A stretch of 64,000 nt of DNA from Neiella litorisoli (GCF_014773395.1 NZ_JACXAF010000007.1:62001-126000); one strand, 5' to 3'; shown: positions 28,417 to 37,495, numbered from the stretch's first letter. The notes: generated by a model from the sequence alone, not told the origin. Translations and numbers: made by a program.

Positions 28417-29466
28417 TTGGCTGATATAGATCAGAGAACCAGCTGGGGTATTCATGCCGAATGGTTAGTTGCTTATTTAATTCAGGAGGGGGTTTCTTTA
28501 AGTGAAATCTCAGCTATTGTCGGTGAAAAAATTAGTAATCCCGATAGGGTCTACCTGCAAATAGATGACTATTTAGGTCTATTGGGTTGGAGTGCCAAGC
28601 GGTTGTCATCTCCTCACTTAGGCATGGATATGGCTGAGCAAGCAACAGCCGAAACTTTTGGCACTTTAGGTTATTTGATAAAAAACTCGCCTAACATCGC
28701 TGTATTCTGTGAAATGCTCGAGCAGTATCAAGTGATTCTGATGACTGGAATGAAGTTTAGTTTCCGGGAAATAGGAGGGTTATTCGAAGTTCAATGGCAA
28801 ATATTTCGGCCTCCATCTGAAAGCACTCGCCAAGATGTTGAGTTTTCTTTAGCGGCTTTTCTAAATGTCTCGCGAGATGCATTGGGCAAGCCATTCAACC
28901 CCAAGAAAGTTTCTTTTGAACATGAATGTCAATTACCTCTTAAACGTTATGAAGATACATTTGGAACCAACATAGCCTTTAGTCAGCAAAGAAATAGCTT
29001 ATATTTTAACGTGGAGATGCTCGATACTCCGCTAGCATCTCGAGATCTAAAGCTTTTGGATATCGTCAAAAGTTATGCGGACTCCAAGTTGAGTAAATGG
29101 CAGCTTTGCGACAATCTTATTGAGCAGGCTAAGTTTATTATTTCCATCTCGCTTGAGACAGAGGGGGCGGGAGTCGACTCTGTGGCTCAATCGTTACACG
29201 TTACCGCTAGAACACTGAACCGTCATCTCCGAAAGAACGGAACTAACTACAAGACCATCCGCGAAGAAGTGATTGTGGCTCTTGCTAAGCAAGCATTGAG
29301 AGAGTCAAATTCAAGTATCACTGCTATTGGAAGTAAGTTGGGGTACTCTGAATCCAGCTCCTTTGTTAGAGCCTTTAAGCGTTTGACAGGTACGACCCCA
29401 GTCCTATTCCGAAAGCTATCCTTAGATAAATCTACTCAGTTCTCACAAACTTCTTCTACAAAGTAG
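28417..29466 (+). CDS. AraC-family transcriptional regulator
   Basis: 349-aa regulator beginning at TTG 28417 with GGGAGAGGG just upstream. Residues about 20-210 form the N-terminal ligand-sensing domain of the OruR/ArgR-like AraC subgroup (Arabinose_bd type; FGTLGYLIKNSPNIAVF). Residues about 240-335 carry two helix-turn-helix motifs: VAQSLHVTARTLNRHLRKNG and IGSKLGYSESSSFVRAFKRL, followed by GTTPVLFR. It lies 209 bp after the porin gene and probably controls the sulfatase-porin operon through the repeats at 25402-25428. The stop codon sits only 4-14 bp before the right-hand junction of the cassette. Confidence 0.9.
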   Translation: MADIDQRTSWGIHAEWLVAYLIQEGVSLSEISAIVGEKISNPDRVYLQIDDYLGLLGWSAKRLSSPHLGMDMAEQATAETFGTLGYLIKNSPNIAVFCEMLEQYQVILMTGMKFSFREIGGLFEVQWQIFRPPSESTRQDVEFSLAAFLNVSRDALGKPFNPKKVSFEHECQLPLKRYEDTFGTNIAFSQQRNSLYFNVEMLDTPLASRDLKLLDIVKSYADSKLSKWQLCDNLIEQAKFIISISLETEGAGVDSVAQSLHVTARTLNRHLRKNGTNYKTIREEVIVALAKQALRESNSSITAIGSKLGYSESSSFVRAFKRLTGTTPVLFRKLSLDKSTQFSQTSSTK

Positions 29467-29479
29467 TAGTTCGGACAAA

Positions 29480-29686
29480 GTGGACAATACGGCTCCGACG
29501 GTCAGTGAAGATAAGCTCAATATGATCTTCAATCGTCTCTATCGGGTGGAATGATCTCGGAGTCGCCAAACCGGTGGTTCAGGTCTTGGCTTGGCCATCT
29601 GCGAGGGCTTAATCAAGGTGCACGGTGGTTTGATTAAAGCGCAGCAAAGCGAAATGGGCGGCTTGAAAGTGACCTTTAAAATCTGA
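29480..29686 (+). pseudogene. 3' remnant of sensor histidine kinase (BaeS-like)
   Basis: About 68 codons of the C-terminal ATPase domain: VDNTAPTVSEDKLNMIF, then RLYRVE, an in-frame TGA at the next codon, then SRSRQTGGSGLGLAICEG and on to GGLKVTFKI with a natural stop at 29684-29686. The N box and most of the kinase are missing, and homology starts right after the AraC gene. The context DNxAPxVSEDKL and RLYRVE-x-SRSR resembles BaeS. It is the truncated neighbour of abgT on the far side of the insertion and is surely non-functional. Confidence 0.85.
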
Positions 29687-29722
29687 TTCAAGCCGTGACC
29701 ATAACACTGCAGAATTGATTGC

Positions 29723-31264
29723 CTATCCGGTTGCTGTATAGAGATAGCTGGATTGAATCCCAAGTGGAATGCCGAGCCCCCAATAGATCAACAAAAAGAC
29801 GCTCCAGAGCACCATAATGCTAATGCTAAATGGCAGCATCAGCGACAACACGGTACCGATGCCGGTGGATTTTACGTAACGCTGGCAATAGACCACCACC
29901 AATGGAAAGTAGGGCATCAGTGGGGTAATGATATTGGTCGACGAGTCACCGATACGGTATGCGATCTGCGTCAGATCGGGGGAGATATTCAGCTGCATCA
30001 GCATGGGCACAAAAATAGGCCCCAGTAGCGCCCATTTGGCCGAGCTAGATCCGACAAACAAATTAACAAAGCCTGTTAGCACAATAATGCCAACGACGGT
30101 CACCATGGTCGGTAGCGATAAGGCCTTCAATACTTCAGCCCCTTCAATCGCCAGCAGAGCGCCGAGATTAGATTGACCGAAAGCATCAATAAACAATGCG
30201 CAGAAGAAAGCCATTACGATGTAATAACTCATGCCTTGCATGGCTTTGGTCATGCTATCAATCATGTCCTTGGTTGTTCGATAGGCTCCGGAAAGGTAGC
30301 CATAAACGACGCCAGGCAGCAGAAACAGTAAAAAGATCAGAGGCACGATTGACTGCATGATCGGCGCTTTAAACGAGGTGAGTTGACCTTCGGCATCTCG
30401 CATTGGGCTCGATTCCGGCAGCAATATCCCGATCAGAATAATCACGCCGACTAACATGGTCAGGCTGGCCCTACGTAAAGCGCGGCTTTGCTCGGCTGTT
30501 AGTTCCGCAAAAGTGGGAATGTCATTGGGGTCGCCATCGACTTCGACATCTTTCAATCTCGGCTCAATGACCTTGTCAGTGAGGTACCAAGCGATAGCAA
30601 CAATGAGTAACGAGGATGCCGAGTTAAAGAACCAGTTATTTAGCGGGTTGACCTGAATTTCAGGGTCAATGATTTGCGCGGCGGTCTGGGTAAAGCTCTG
30701 AAGTAATGGGTCGATGGCGGAGGGAATAAAGTTGGCGCAGAAGCCGCCACTGACTCCAGCAAACGCTGCGGCAATACCAGCCAAAGGATGTCTCCCCATG
30801 GCATAGAAGATCACCCCTGCGAGTGGGATCACTAGCACATAGCCTGCGTCGGTTGCGGTATGGGAAACAATCGCCACTAATACCACCATGGGGGTGAGCA
30901 AGCTGCTGGGCGTGGAATCCAACATCCGCTTGAGGCCAGCGCTTATAAAGCCTGAATGTTCGGCTACGCCGACACCGAGCATTGCCACGAGCACCACACC
31001 AAGTGGAGCGAAACCAGTAAAAATGGTCACCATTCGGCTTAAAAAGCTCGCCAGCGAATCGCCGGTGAGGAGATTATTCACCACGATTGCTTGGCCGGTG
31101 CGGGGATCAATTGCATCGAAATTGAATTGCGAAAAGATGGCTGAGGCCAGCCACACAACAAACAGACAGACGAGGAAGATAATGGCTGGATCTGGCAGCT
31201 TATTGCCGACCACTTCAATGCGATCTAGCGCGCGAGTAGTCCAATTACTTGAAGCATTATCCAT
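29723..31264 (-). CDS. AbgT-family transporter
   Basis: 513-aa inner-membrane transporter of the AbgT family, whose members move p-aminobenzoyl-glutamate or export sulfonamide-type drugs with proton drive. Start ATG 31264 (MDNASSNWTTRALDRIEVVGNKLPDP) matches family N-termini and has AAGGG upstream; an in-frame start at 31372 would add 36 unlikely residues. Family motifs include VGNKLPDPAIIFL, IVSHTATDAGYVLVIPLA and FVGSSSAKWALLGPIFVPM. Its 3' end is duplicated as a decayed copy at 25261-25352. The gene is convergent to the histidine kinase remnant, and no abgAB hydrolase genes are present. Confidence 0.92.
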   Translation of the reverse strand: MDNASSNWTTRALDRIEVVGNKLPDPAIIFLVCLFVVWLASAIFSQFNFDAIDPRTGQAIVVNNLLTGDSLASFLSRMVTIFTGFAPLGVVLVAMLGVGVAEHSGFISAGLKRMLDSTPSSLLTPMVVLVAIVSHTATDAGYVLVIPLAGVIFYAMGRHPLAGIAAAFAGVSGGFCANFIPSAIDPLLQSFTQTAAQIIDPEIQVNPLNNWFFNSASSLLIVAIAWYLTDKVIEPRLKDVEVDGDPNDIPTFAELTAEQSRALRRASLTMLVGVIILIGILLPESSPMRDAEGQLTSFKAPIMQSIVPLIFLLFLLPGVVYGYLSGAYRTTKDMIDSMTKAMQGMSYYIVMAFFCALFIDAFGQSNLGALLAIEGAEVLKALSLPTMVTVVGIIVLTGFVNLFVGSSSAKWALLGPIFVPMLMQLNISPDLTQIAYRIGDSSTNIITPLMPYFPLVVVYCQRYVKSTGIGTVLSLMLPFSISIMVLWSVFLLIYWGLGIPLGIQSSYLYTATG

Positions 31265-31494
31265 ATGTTTAGGCCCTTGGTAACTCGTTGATTGCAACTC
31301 ATTAGGCTGTTCAGTATAGGGGATAACTTGATGATTTAGCAGTCCTTCAGGCTTGTACTGGAGCTGCAGCAAGGAGCCTCAAGACAGTTACAACCGGTGT
31401 CTGGATAGATGCGTGTTGTCGGCCATTGTCGCAGTTTGAGCTCGGCAGTAATCAAATCTTTGCAGACAATCGTTTAAGGATGGCGCAAATGACT

Positions 31495-31524
31495 TTGCTA
31501 TTAAAAAAACAGCTAATGTATAGT
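31495..31524 (+). promoter_or_regulatory. Putative promoter of M3 peptidase gene
   Basis: TTGCTA (31495-31500), 18-bp spacer, TATAGT (31519-31524), 72 bp before the start codon. It lies in the 332-bp gap between divergent abgT and the M3 peptidase gene. Nothing else stands out in that gap. Confidence 0.55.
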
Positions 31525-31596
31525 CAGTTCGCAACATAACAAACAATAAAAACAACTATCAATTACCGAGAAAGAACGATCAGGAGACTAAAGGAA

Positions 31597-33834
31597 ATGA
31601 ATTTCAATTCTTCATCTGTGCGCAAGTCTGTTATTGCTTTGTCAATAGCATTGGCCTTGGGCGCTTGCTCTGAGCCACCTAAGAACGAACAAGTCACCGT
31701 TGAAGTGACGGCTGAACAACAGGCTCAGCAGATTGCTGCGCAAAATCCGGAGCAACAAAACAATCCATTTTTTGCCGATTACGACACGCCATTCCAAATT
31801 CCGCCATTTAACAAAATTAAAGACGAGCATTACATGCCGGCCTTTGAGAAGGGCATGGAACAGCACTTAGCGGAAATTGATGCCATCGTGCAAAACTCAG
31901 ATGCGCCAACCTTTGCCAATACCATTGAAGAATTGGAGCGTACCGGTAAGTTGCTGAGCAAAGTGCAGCGAGTGTTTTACAATCTGGCGGGCTCTAACAC
32001 CAACCCCCAACTACAACAATTGCAGCGTGAGTTAAGCCCGCTGGTTTCGGCCCACTACGACAAGATTAACCTTAATCAAGGCTTGTTTGAGCGCGTTGAG
32101 GCGGTCTATCAAGCAAGGGAAAGTCTTGATTTAACTGCAGAGCAGCTGAAGTTTTTAGAAGATACCCGCAAGGGCTTTGTTCGCAGCGGTGCGCTGCTGA
32201 CTGCTGAGCAAAAAGAACAAATCACTCAGATCAATTCAGAGTTGTCGCAACTGACCACTCAGTATGGCCAGAACTTACTGGCGGAAACCAATGGCTTTGA
32301 GCTGATTTTGGATAAGTCAGATCTCGAAGGGTTGTCTGAGGGCGTGATTCAAGCCGCCGCGAGCGCCGCCCAGCAAAAAATGGATGCTGCTGAAACCGAC
32401 GAAGAAAAAGCCAAATATAAAGATAAGTATGTGTTCACTCCGCATCGCTCCAGCATGTATCCGTTCCTGACCGAATCGGCTCGCCGCGATTTGCGCGAAA
32501 AACTCTACAACTCCTACATCTATCGCGGTGATAACGACAACGAATTTGATAACAAAGCGGTTGCCGCCAAAATCGCCAAGTTACGTGCCGAACGTGCCCG
32601 CATCATGGGTTATGAAACCCATGCCCATTTCGTTTTGGAAGAGCGCATGGTCAACACCCCAGAAGGTGTTTACGACTTGCTGATGCAATTGTGGGCGCCG
32701 GCGCTGGAGCGTGCGAAGCGCGAAGTGGCTGACATGCAAGCAGTTGTCGATGCCGAAGGGCATGACTTCAAAGTCGCGGCTTGGGACTGGTGGCAATATG
32801 CCGAGAAAGTTCGCAAAGCCAAATACGACTTAGACGAAGCCAGCCTCAAGCCTTATCTATCGTTGGACAATGTTCTCAAAGGCGTTTTTGATACGGCCAA
32901 TAAATTGTGGGGCTTAACCTTCGTCGAGCTATACGACATCGACACTTATCACCCTGATGCTCGCGTTTGGGAAGTCAAAGACAATGACGGCAGCCATTTA
33001 GGTATCTTTATCGGCGACTACTTTACTCGCTCCAACAAGCGTGGAGGCGCTTGGATGAGTAGCTTCAAAGGTCAGTCAAACTTAGACGGCGTGGAGCGCC
33101 CTGTAGTGGTTAACGTCTGTAACTTCCCTGGCCCTGTTGGCGATGCGCCAGCGCTGTTGAGCTTTGAGAATGTCACCACCTTGTTCCATGAATTTGGTCA
33201 TGCCCTTCATGGCTTGCTGACCAATGTGACTTATGAAAGCATGTCAGGCACCTCTGGCCCTCGTGATTTCACTGAGTTTCCGGCTCAAATTCTGGAGCAT
33301 TGGGCGGCCGAGCCGGCGATTCTGAAAACCTTCGCCACTCACTATGAGACCGGTGAAGTGATCCCAGATGAGCTGATCGCCAAGCTACTCAAAGCGTCGA
33401 AATTCAACCAAGGTTTTGCCAACACCGAATATTTAGCGGCGTCGTTGCTGGATATGGATTGGCACACCCTGACGGCGGATGATGAGCTACAAGATGCCGA
33501 TAAGTTTGAACAAGCATCGATGGCTAAAATCGGTCTGATTGACGAAATTGCACCGCGCTATCGTTCCACTTACTTCTCCCACATTTTTGCCGGTGGATAC
33601 GCGGCAGGTTACTACAGCTACGTGCATTCAGCGGTACTCGATTCAGACGGTTTTGAAGCCTTTAAAGAAGCAGGCGACGTATTTGACCCTGAACTGGCCC
33701 AGAAGCTTCGGACTCATGTCTATGAAAAAGGCTCAACTGAAGATGCGATGACCTTGTACAAGAAGTTCCGTGGTCGGGCGCCGACCATTGACGCCTTGCT
33801 GAAAGTTCGCGGCTTAGACGGCAGCGAAGACTAA
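31597..33834 (+). CDS. M3-family metallopeptidase lipoprotein (Dcp-like)
   Basis: 745-aa zinc peptidase of the oligopeptidase A/dipeptidyl carboxypeptidase family. The signal ends in the lipobox LALGAC (Cys24), so it is anchored in the cell envelope. The zinc motif HEFGHALHG lies at residues 531-539, followed by the downstream Glu in the FTEFPAQILEHWA segment. The C-terminal FSHIFAGGYAAGYYSYVHS is the substrate-binding Tyr-rich loop typical of Dcp. A good Shine-Dalgarno (CAGGAG) and promoter precede it, and a strong terminator follows. Its role is peptide scavenging from the periplasm. Confidence 0.94.
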   Translation: MNFNSSSVRKSVIALSIALALGACSEPPKNEQVTVEVTAEQQAQQIAAQNPEQQNNPFFADYDTPFQIPPFNKIKDEHYMPAFEKGMEQHLAEIDAIVQNSDAPTFANTIEELERTGKLLSKVQRVFYNLAGSNTNPQLQQLQRELSPLVSAHYDKINLNQGLFERVEAVYQARESLDLTAEQLKFLEDTRKGFVRSGALLTAEQKEQITQINSELSQLTTQYGQNLLAETNGFELILDKSDLEGLSEGVIQAAASAAQQKMDAAETDEEKAKYKDKYVFTPHRSSMYPFLTESARRDLREKLYNSYIYRGDNDNEFDNKAVAAKIAKLRAERARIMGYETHAHFVLEERMVNTPEGVYDLLMQLWAPALERAKREVADMQAVVDAEGHDFKVAAWDWWQYAEKVRKAKYDLDEASLKPYLSLDNVLKGVFDTANKLWGLTFVELYDIDTYHPDARVWEVKDNDGSHLGIFIGDYFTRSNKRGGAWMSSFKGQSNLDGVERPVVVNVCNFPGPVGDAPALLSFENVTTLFHEFGHALHGLLTNVTYESMSGTSGPRDFTEFPAQILEHWAAEPAILKTFATHYETGEVIPDELIAKLLKASKFNQGFANTEYLAASLLDMDWHTLTADDELQDADKFEQASMAKIGLIDEIAPRYRSTYFSHIFAGGYAAGYYSYVHSAVLDSDGFEAFKEAGDVFDPELAQKLRTHVYEKGSTEDAMTLYKKFRGRAPTIDALLKVRGLDGSED

Positions 33835-33838
33835 GTTG

Positions 33839-34630
33839 ATGGAGATGTGGTTACAGAGGCCTGATTGCAGGCCTCTTTTTTTGCTGCGAGTGCTGTTCCT
33901 TGGGTTGTTGCTGTGCTGCGTTACGCCGAGTAGTGGCAATGCTCATCCTCAGGATGAAGACATTATTCTTGATATTGAGCTGGGCGAAATGCAACTCGAG
34001 CCGGGTCAGATTGATGAGGAATATCAGGCCGCACTCAAGCGCAAACGGCTACGTAAGCTCAACGCCATGTCATCGTTGGAGAAGTTTCAACTATACATTG
34101 GCGCGGGCTTTGAGCACATTATTCCCAAAGGGCTGGATCATATCCTGTTCGTGTTGGGGCTGTTCTTCTCCAGTTTGCTACTCGCCTCTTTGCTGTGGCA
34201 AATCACCGCGTTTACCCTCGCTCATTCGATCACTCTGGGGTTAGCCGCGCTGGGTTTGGTGGCGGTGCCGGCGAGTCTTGTTGAGCCATTGATCGCCTTA
34301 TCGATTGTTTGGGTGGCGGTGGAAAACTGCCTGTTCAAGCAAGCATCGAAGTGGCGACCCGCGATTGTGTTTGGCTTTGGCCTGCTTCATGGGCTGGGTT
34401 TTGCCTCGGTGCTTAGCGATTATGGTCTGCCCAAAGACGATCTGGTACCAGCGTTGCTGGCCTTCAATATTGGTGTTGAGCTAGGCCAAATCAGCGTTAT
34501 TTTGCTGGCTTTTGTGGCTACCTTTTGGATTCGTCGCAAGTCTTGGTATCGCGCAGTAGTGCAAATACCGGCATCGGCATTGATTGCTTTGGTAGGCCTG
34601 TACTGGTTTATCGAGCGGGTATTTTGGTAA
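33839..34630 (+). CDS. HupE/UreJ-like membrane protein
   Basis: About 263 aa. A signal peptide (LFLLRVLFLGLLLCCVTPSSGNA) leads to a short acidic periplasmic segment, then six or so helices with the family motif GFEHIIPKGLDHILFVLGLF, AFTLAHSITL (His in a helix) and FGFGLLHGLGFASVL. HupE/UreJ proteins are linked to nickel or cobalt supply for hydrogenase or urease, but neither enzyme is nearby. The start is unclear: ATG 33839 and ATG 33845 lie before a terminator hairpin, and a TTG at 33881 follows it and would start exactly at the hydrophobic core of the signal. Confidence 0.85.
   Translation: MEMWLQRPDCRPLFLLRVLFLGLLLCCVTPSSGNAHPQDEDIILDIELGEMQLEPGQIDEEYQAALKRKRLRKLNAMSSLEKFQLYIGAGFEHIIPKGLDHILFVLGLFFSSLLLASLLWQITAFTLAHSITLGLAALGLVAVPASLVEPLIALSIVWVAVENCLFKQASKWRPAIVFGFGLLHGLGFASVLSDYGLPKDDLVPALLAFNIGVELGQISVILLAFVATFWIRRKSWYRAVVQIPASALIALVGLYWFIERVFW
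33855..33882 (+). terminator. Terminator of M3 peptidase gene inside the HupE-like reading frame
   Basis: Stem AGAGGCCTG/CAGGCCTCT with a TTTTTTT tail, 20 bp after the M3 stop. If HupE starts at 33839 its first codons run through this hairpin, so the hairpin may act as an attenuator for the downstream gene. Confidence 0.85.
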
Positions 34631-34691
34631 CTTGATCCTTATGGCGGTTATTCGCATAGACAGGCGAAATAACCAATCAAATGAGAACATT

Positions 34692-35570
34692 ATGGTTAGA
34701 TGTTTAAACCATCTGGTGATGTTGAGCGGTCTGTTGCTGCTGTCAGCCTTCATCCACAGCAATGCCGAAACCCTTGAAGTGGCCTGCTTAACCACCAGCA
34801 GTTGCGAGCCAGAAAAGCCGCTTTGGGAAGCCGGCCTCGCTGCAGCGGTTTTTTATGGACCTGACTACCCAGCGGCGGATCAAAGCCATGCTAATCCGCT
34901 GGTGGTGCCTTACTTTATTTATCGCGGTGAAGTCGTTCGGGCAGGGGAAGGTGGCCTGATCAAAGCGCAAGCATTTGAGGATGACCGTTGGCAATTGAGT
35001 GTGTCGATTGATGGCGCCTTTAATGCCGATTCTGATGACAACGATGCCCGTCAAGGCATGGATGACTTGGACTACCTGTTTGGCATTGGCCCTGAGTTAA
35101 ATTACAAACTCTATCAACAACAGCAACAAAAACTGGAATTAAAGCTGCAGCTACGCTCGGTTTTTTCCACCGATTTCTCCGAACTCAATCAACGCGGTTA
35201 CGCCTTTGAAACCCAACTTCGTTTTGAAGATCGCGAGTTTTTTGGCCAGCAGCTGAAATTTGTTGGCACCGTTGGGCCGGTGTGGGCAACGGATAAGTTG
35301 ACTCGCTATTTCTATCAGGTCGATGAGCGCGATGTGACTGCAGATCGGCCTCGCTATGATGCCTCTGGCGGCTACATGGGCACCGATGTCGGTCTCGGTT
35401 TTGTGGTGCCCATGTTTGATAAAAAAGCGACCCTGTTTTTTGGCGGACGCGCTAGCTTTCATCATGGCGCAGCCAACGACGATAGCCCGCTATTTCTTGA
35501 TAAAACCACCTACGCCGTAGGGCTTGGTTTTGCCTACCGTTTGTTTGCTAGCGACCAGCTGGTCCGTTAG
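34692..35570 (+). CDS. MipA/OmpV-family outer-membrane protein
   Basis: 292-aa beta-barrel protein from ATG 34692 (MVRCLNHLVMLSGLLLLSAFIHSNAE), which gives a proper signal peptide. A TTG at 34632 and ATG at 34641 would extend it with charged residues. Family features are the N-terminal strand LWEAGLAAAVFYGPDYPAAD, PLVVPYFIYRGEVVRA and a terminal aromatic strand GLGFAYRLF near the end. MipA has been described as a scaffold for murein enzymes and OmpV as an outer-membrane protein; which applies here is not clear. It lies 61 bp after the HupE-like gene and may be co-transcribed. Confidence 0.85.
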   Translation: MVRCLNHLVMLSGLLLLSAFIHSNAETLEVACLTTSSCEPEKPLWEAGLAAAVFYGPDYPAADQSHANPLVVPYFIYRGEVVRAGEGGLIKAQAFEDDRWQLSVSIDGAFNADSDDNDARQGMDDLDYLFGIGPELNYKLYQQQQQKLELKLQLRSVFSTDFSELNQRGYAFETQLRFEDREFFGQQLKFVGTVGPVWATDKLTRYFYQVDERDVTADRPRYDASGGYMGTDVGLGFVVPMFDKKATLFFGGRASFHHGAANDDSPLFLDKTTYAVGLGFAYRLFASDQLVR

Positions 35571-35601
35571 TTTCGCGTGCCCCACCAGACTCTGATCGCG
35601 T

Positions 35602-35659
35602 TTTGTAGGATTTGATCCTACAAAGCCGATTAACCCAATTTATACCGCCTTATTAATAT
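35602..35659 (+). promoter_or_regulatory. Palindromic operator and promoter of aspT (site 1)
   Basis: Palindrome with 10-bp perfect arms TTTGTAGGAT and ATCCTACAAA around TTG (35602-35624), then GCCGATTAAC. The -35 is TTAACC at 35630-35635, spacer 18 bp, -10 TAATAT at 35654-35659. The palindrome centre is 17 bp before the -35. The first 33 bases match site 2 (38384-38416) exactly. Confidence 0.75.
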
Positions 35660-35699
35660 GCCGCCATCGCAGCGGGCGATTCCAATTTCTGAGGTAGGT

Positions 35700-35786
35700 A
35701 TGTTTAATTTTAATTCTGAGTTAGTCCATTCATGGCGAGCGAGCACGCTTGCTGACATTCACGCGGTTCTCGGAGGTCAACAATGA
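35700..35786 (+). CDS. 28-codon upstream ORF overlapping aspT (putative leader peptide)
   Basis: A small reading frame between the aspT promoter and aspT. ATG at 35700 has GAGG at 35691-35694, five bases away. The peptide begins MFNFNSELVHSWRAS and ends HAVLGGQQ. Its TGA stop (35784-35786) overlaps the aspT ATG (35783) as ATGA, and the aspT Shine-Dalgarno GGAGG lies inside its last codons. Such an arrangement usually couples translation. No run of regulated amino-acid codons is seen, so classical attenuation is not evident. It is supported only by sequence layout; conservation was not tested. Confidence 0.5.
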   Translation: MFNFNSELVHSWRASTLADIHAVLGGQQ

Positions 35787-37495
35787 GCCTCTTAGAGACG
35801 CTATTCCAAAGCGCCCCTTATATTGCGCTGTTCATTACGCTAGCCCTTGGCTACTGGGTTGGCAAAATCACCATTGGTCGATTCGTTCTCGGTGGTGTTG
35901 CCGGTACCTTATTAATGGGCGTGCTGGTTGGGCAGGTTGGTGTTGACATTGACCCCGGTGTGAAGAGTATTTTCTTCGCGCTGTTTATTTATGCCGTTGG
36001 CTATCAGGGCGGTCCACAGTTTTTCGGTGCATTAAACCGCAAAGCCATCAAGATTTTGCTGTCGGCAGTGGTCATGACAGTGGCCGGTTTACTGTGCGTG
36101 TTGGCGGCGGCCTATCTGTTTGGTTTAGATCGCGGTACTGCTGCGGGTCTTGCGGCTGGTGGTTTGACCCAATCGGCGATTATCGGCACAGCCGGTGATG
36201 CGATTGCTAAATTGGCTGGTGTCAGCGCAGAAGCCAAGCAAATGATGCAAACTAATGTTGCGGTCGGTTACGCGGTGACTTACATCTTCGGTTCGCTTGG
36301 CCCGATTTTGATGGCGACCTGGATTATTCCTAGCCTGATGAAGTGGGACATTCGTAAAGAAGCGCTTGAGCTGGCTGAGCGCAATAACCAGGGTAAAACT
36401 GAGTTAGCGCCGGGCGAGTTCAATGCGATTACGCCACTTGATTCACGTGCTTATCAAGTCAACCAAGATAGCCAATTAATCGGTCGTTCATTGTCGCAAG
36501 TGAATCAGCAATTGGTCGACGCCAACATTGCTATGGTGCAACGCGATCAATCAGCAATGGATAGTGAGACTGACGTAGAGATTCAATGTGGCGATATCTT
36601 GGTCATTAATGGTCGTCGCCAAGCGGTCAAACGCTACGGTGATTCACTCGGTCATGAAGTGAGTGTGCCAGCAAATGTGACCTTGGTTGAAGAGAATCGC
36701 CAGCTCATCATCACCAATCGTGCCTTGGTCGGTAAGAGTTTGGCTGATGTCAAACAACGGGCGCAGAAATCACTGACGCGTGGTATCTACATCACCGGCT
36801 TGGTCCGTAGCGGTAAAGAAATAGATATTACCCCTGATGTCGTGCTTGAGAAACATGATGTGCTGCAGTTGACAGGTAAACCTGCGGACTTAAATCGAGT
36901 GGCGGCGAATATCGGTCAGCGCTTGGGCTCGCAATATGCCACTGATTTTGTGTTGTTTGGCTTAGGTATGGTGGCTGGCTTTTTGATTGGCATGATTAGC
37001 TTCAAGATTGCCGGTATTCCAGTGACCATTGGCTCGGGTGCTGGGTGTTTAATTTCAGGCTTGTTTGTTGGCTGGCTCCGCAGCAAAAACCCGAAAGTTG
37101 CCTCGTTGCCAATGGGAGCATCGAACTTCCTTCGTGACTTTGGCTTGGCAGTATTCGTCGGTATTGTTGGCTTGCAAGCAGGTCCACAGGCAATTGATGC
37201 CATTCGTGAAAATGGTCTTGCACTACTGTTTCTTGGTGCCGGTGTTACCATCATTCCACAGTTTATTGGCTTCTTCTTCTCGTACTATGTGTTACGAGTG
37301 AGAAATCCAATTGAAGCTTTGGCCGCGCTGACTGGTGGCCGCAGTGCCAACCCTGGTTTTGCTGCCCTTCTTGAGAAGGCAGGTAACGCCACTCCAGTGT
37401 TTGCATTTACCGTGACTTATGCCATTGCTAATGTGCTGTTGACCCTTTGGGGACCGGTTATCATCGGTATCATCACCACCAATGTGACGCCATAA
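35783..37495 (+). CDS. aspT: Aspartate:alanine exchanger family transporter
   Basis: 570-aa member of the AAEX family. Two membrane halves (helices at residues about 10-185 and 385-565) flank a cytoplasmic region with two TrkA_C-like domains (about 205-285 and 290-370, SQLIGRSLSQVN and RALVGKSLADVKQ). Repeat motifs GLTQSAIIGTAGDAIAKL and ALTGGRSANPGFAALLE are the family's signature loops in the two halves. AspT exchanges L-aspartate for L-alanine; with AspD this yields a proton motive force, as shown in Tetragenococcus. GGAGG precedes ATG 35783. Own promoter (site 1) and terminator (37531). The symbol rests on family plus neighbouring aspD. Confidence 0.9.
   Translation: MSLLETLFQSAPYIALFITLALGYWVGKITIGRFVLGGVAGTLLMGVLVGQVGVDIDPGVKSIFFALFIYAVGYQGGPQFFGALNRKAIKILLSAVVMTVAGLLCVLAAAYLFGLDRGTAAGLAAGGLTQSAIIGTAGDAIAKLAGVSAEAKQMMQTNVAVGYAVTYIFGSLGPILMATWIIPSLMKWDIRKEALELAERNNQGKTELAPGEFNAITPLDSRAYQVNQDSQLIGRSLSQVNQQLVDANIAMVQRDQSAMDSETDVEIQCGDILVINGRRQAVKRYGDSLGHEVSVPANVTLVEENRQLIITNRALVGKSLADVKQRAQKSLTRGIYITGLVRSGKEIDITPDVVLEKHDVLQLTGKPADLNRVAANIGQRLGSQYATDFVLFGLGMVAGFLIGMISFKIAGIPVTIGSGAGCLISGLFVGWLRSKNPKVASLPMGASNFLRDFGLAVFVGIVGLQAGPQAIDAIRENGLALLFLGAGVTIIPQFIGFFFSYYVLRVRNPIEALAALTGGRSANPGFAALLEKAGNATPVFAFTVTYAIANVLLTLWGPVIIGIITTNVTP

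Noticed and set aside
35749-35946. 65-aa ORF overlapping the aspT start in another frame
   Set aside because: No Shine-Dalgarno of its own and mostly antiphase to aspT; the 28-codon frame at 35700 has better signals.
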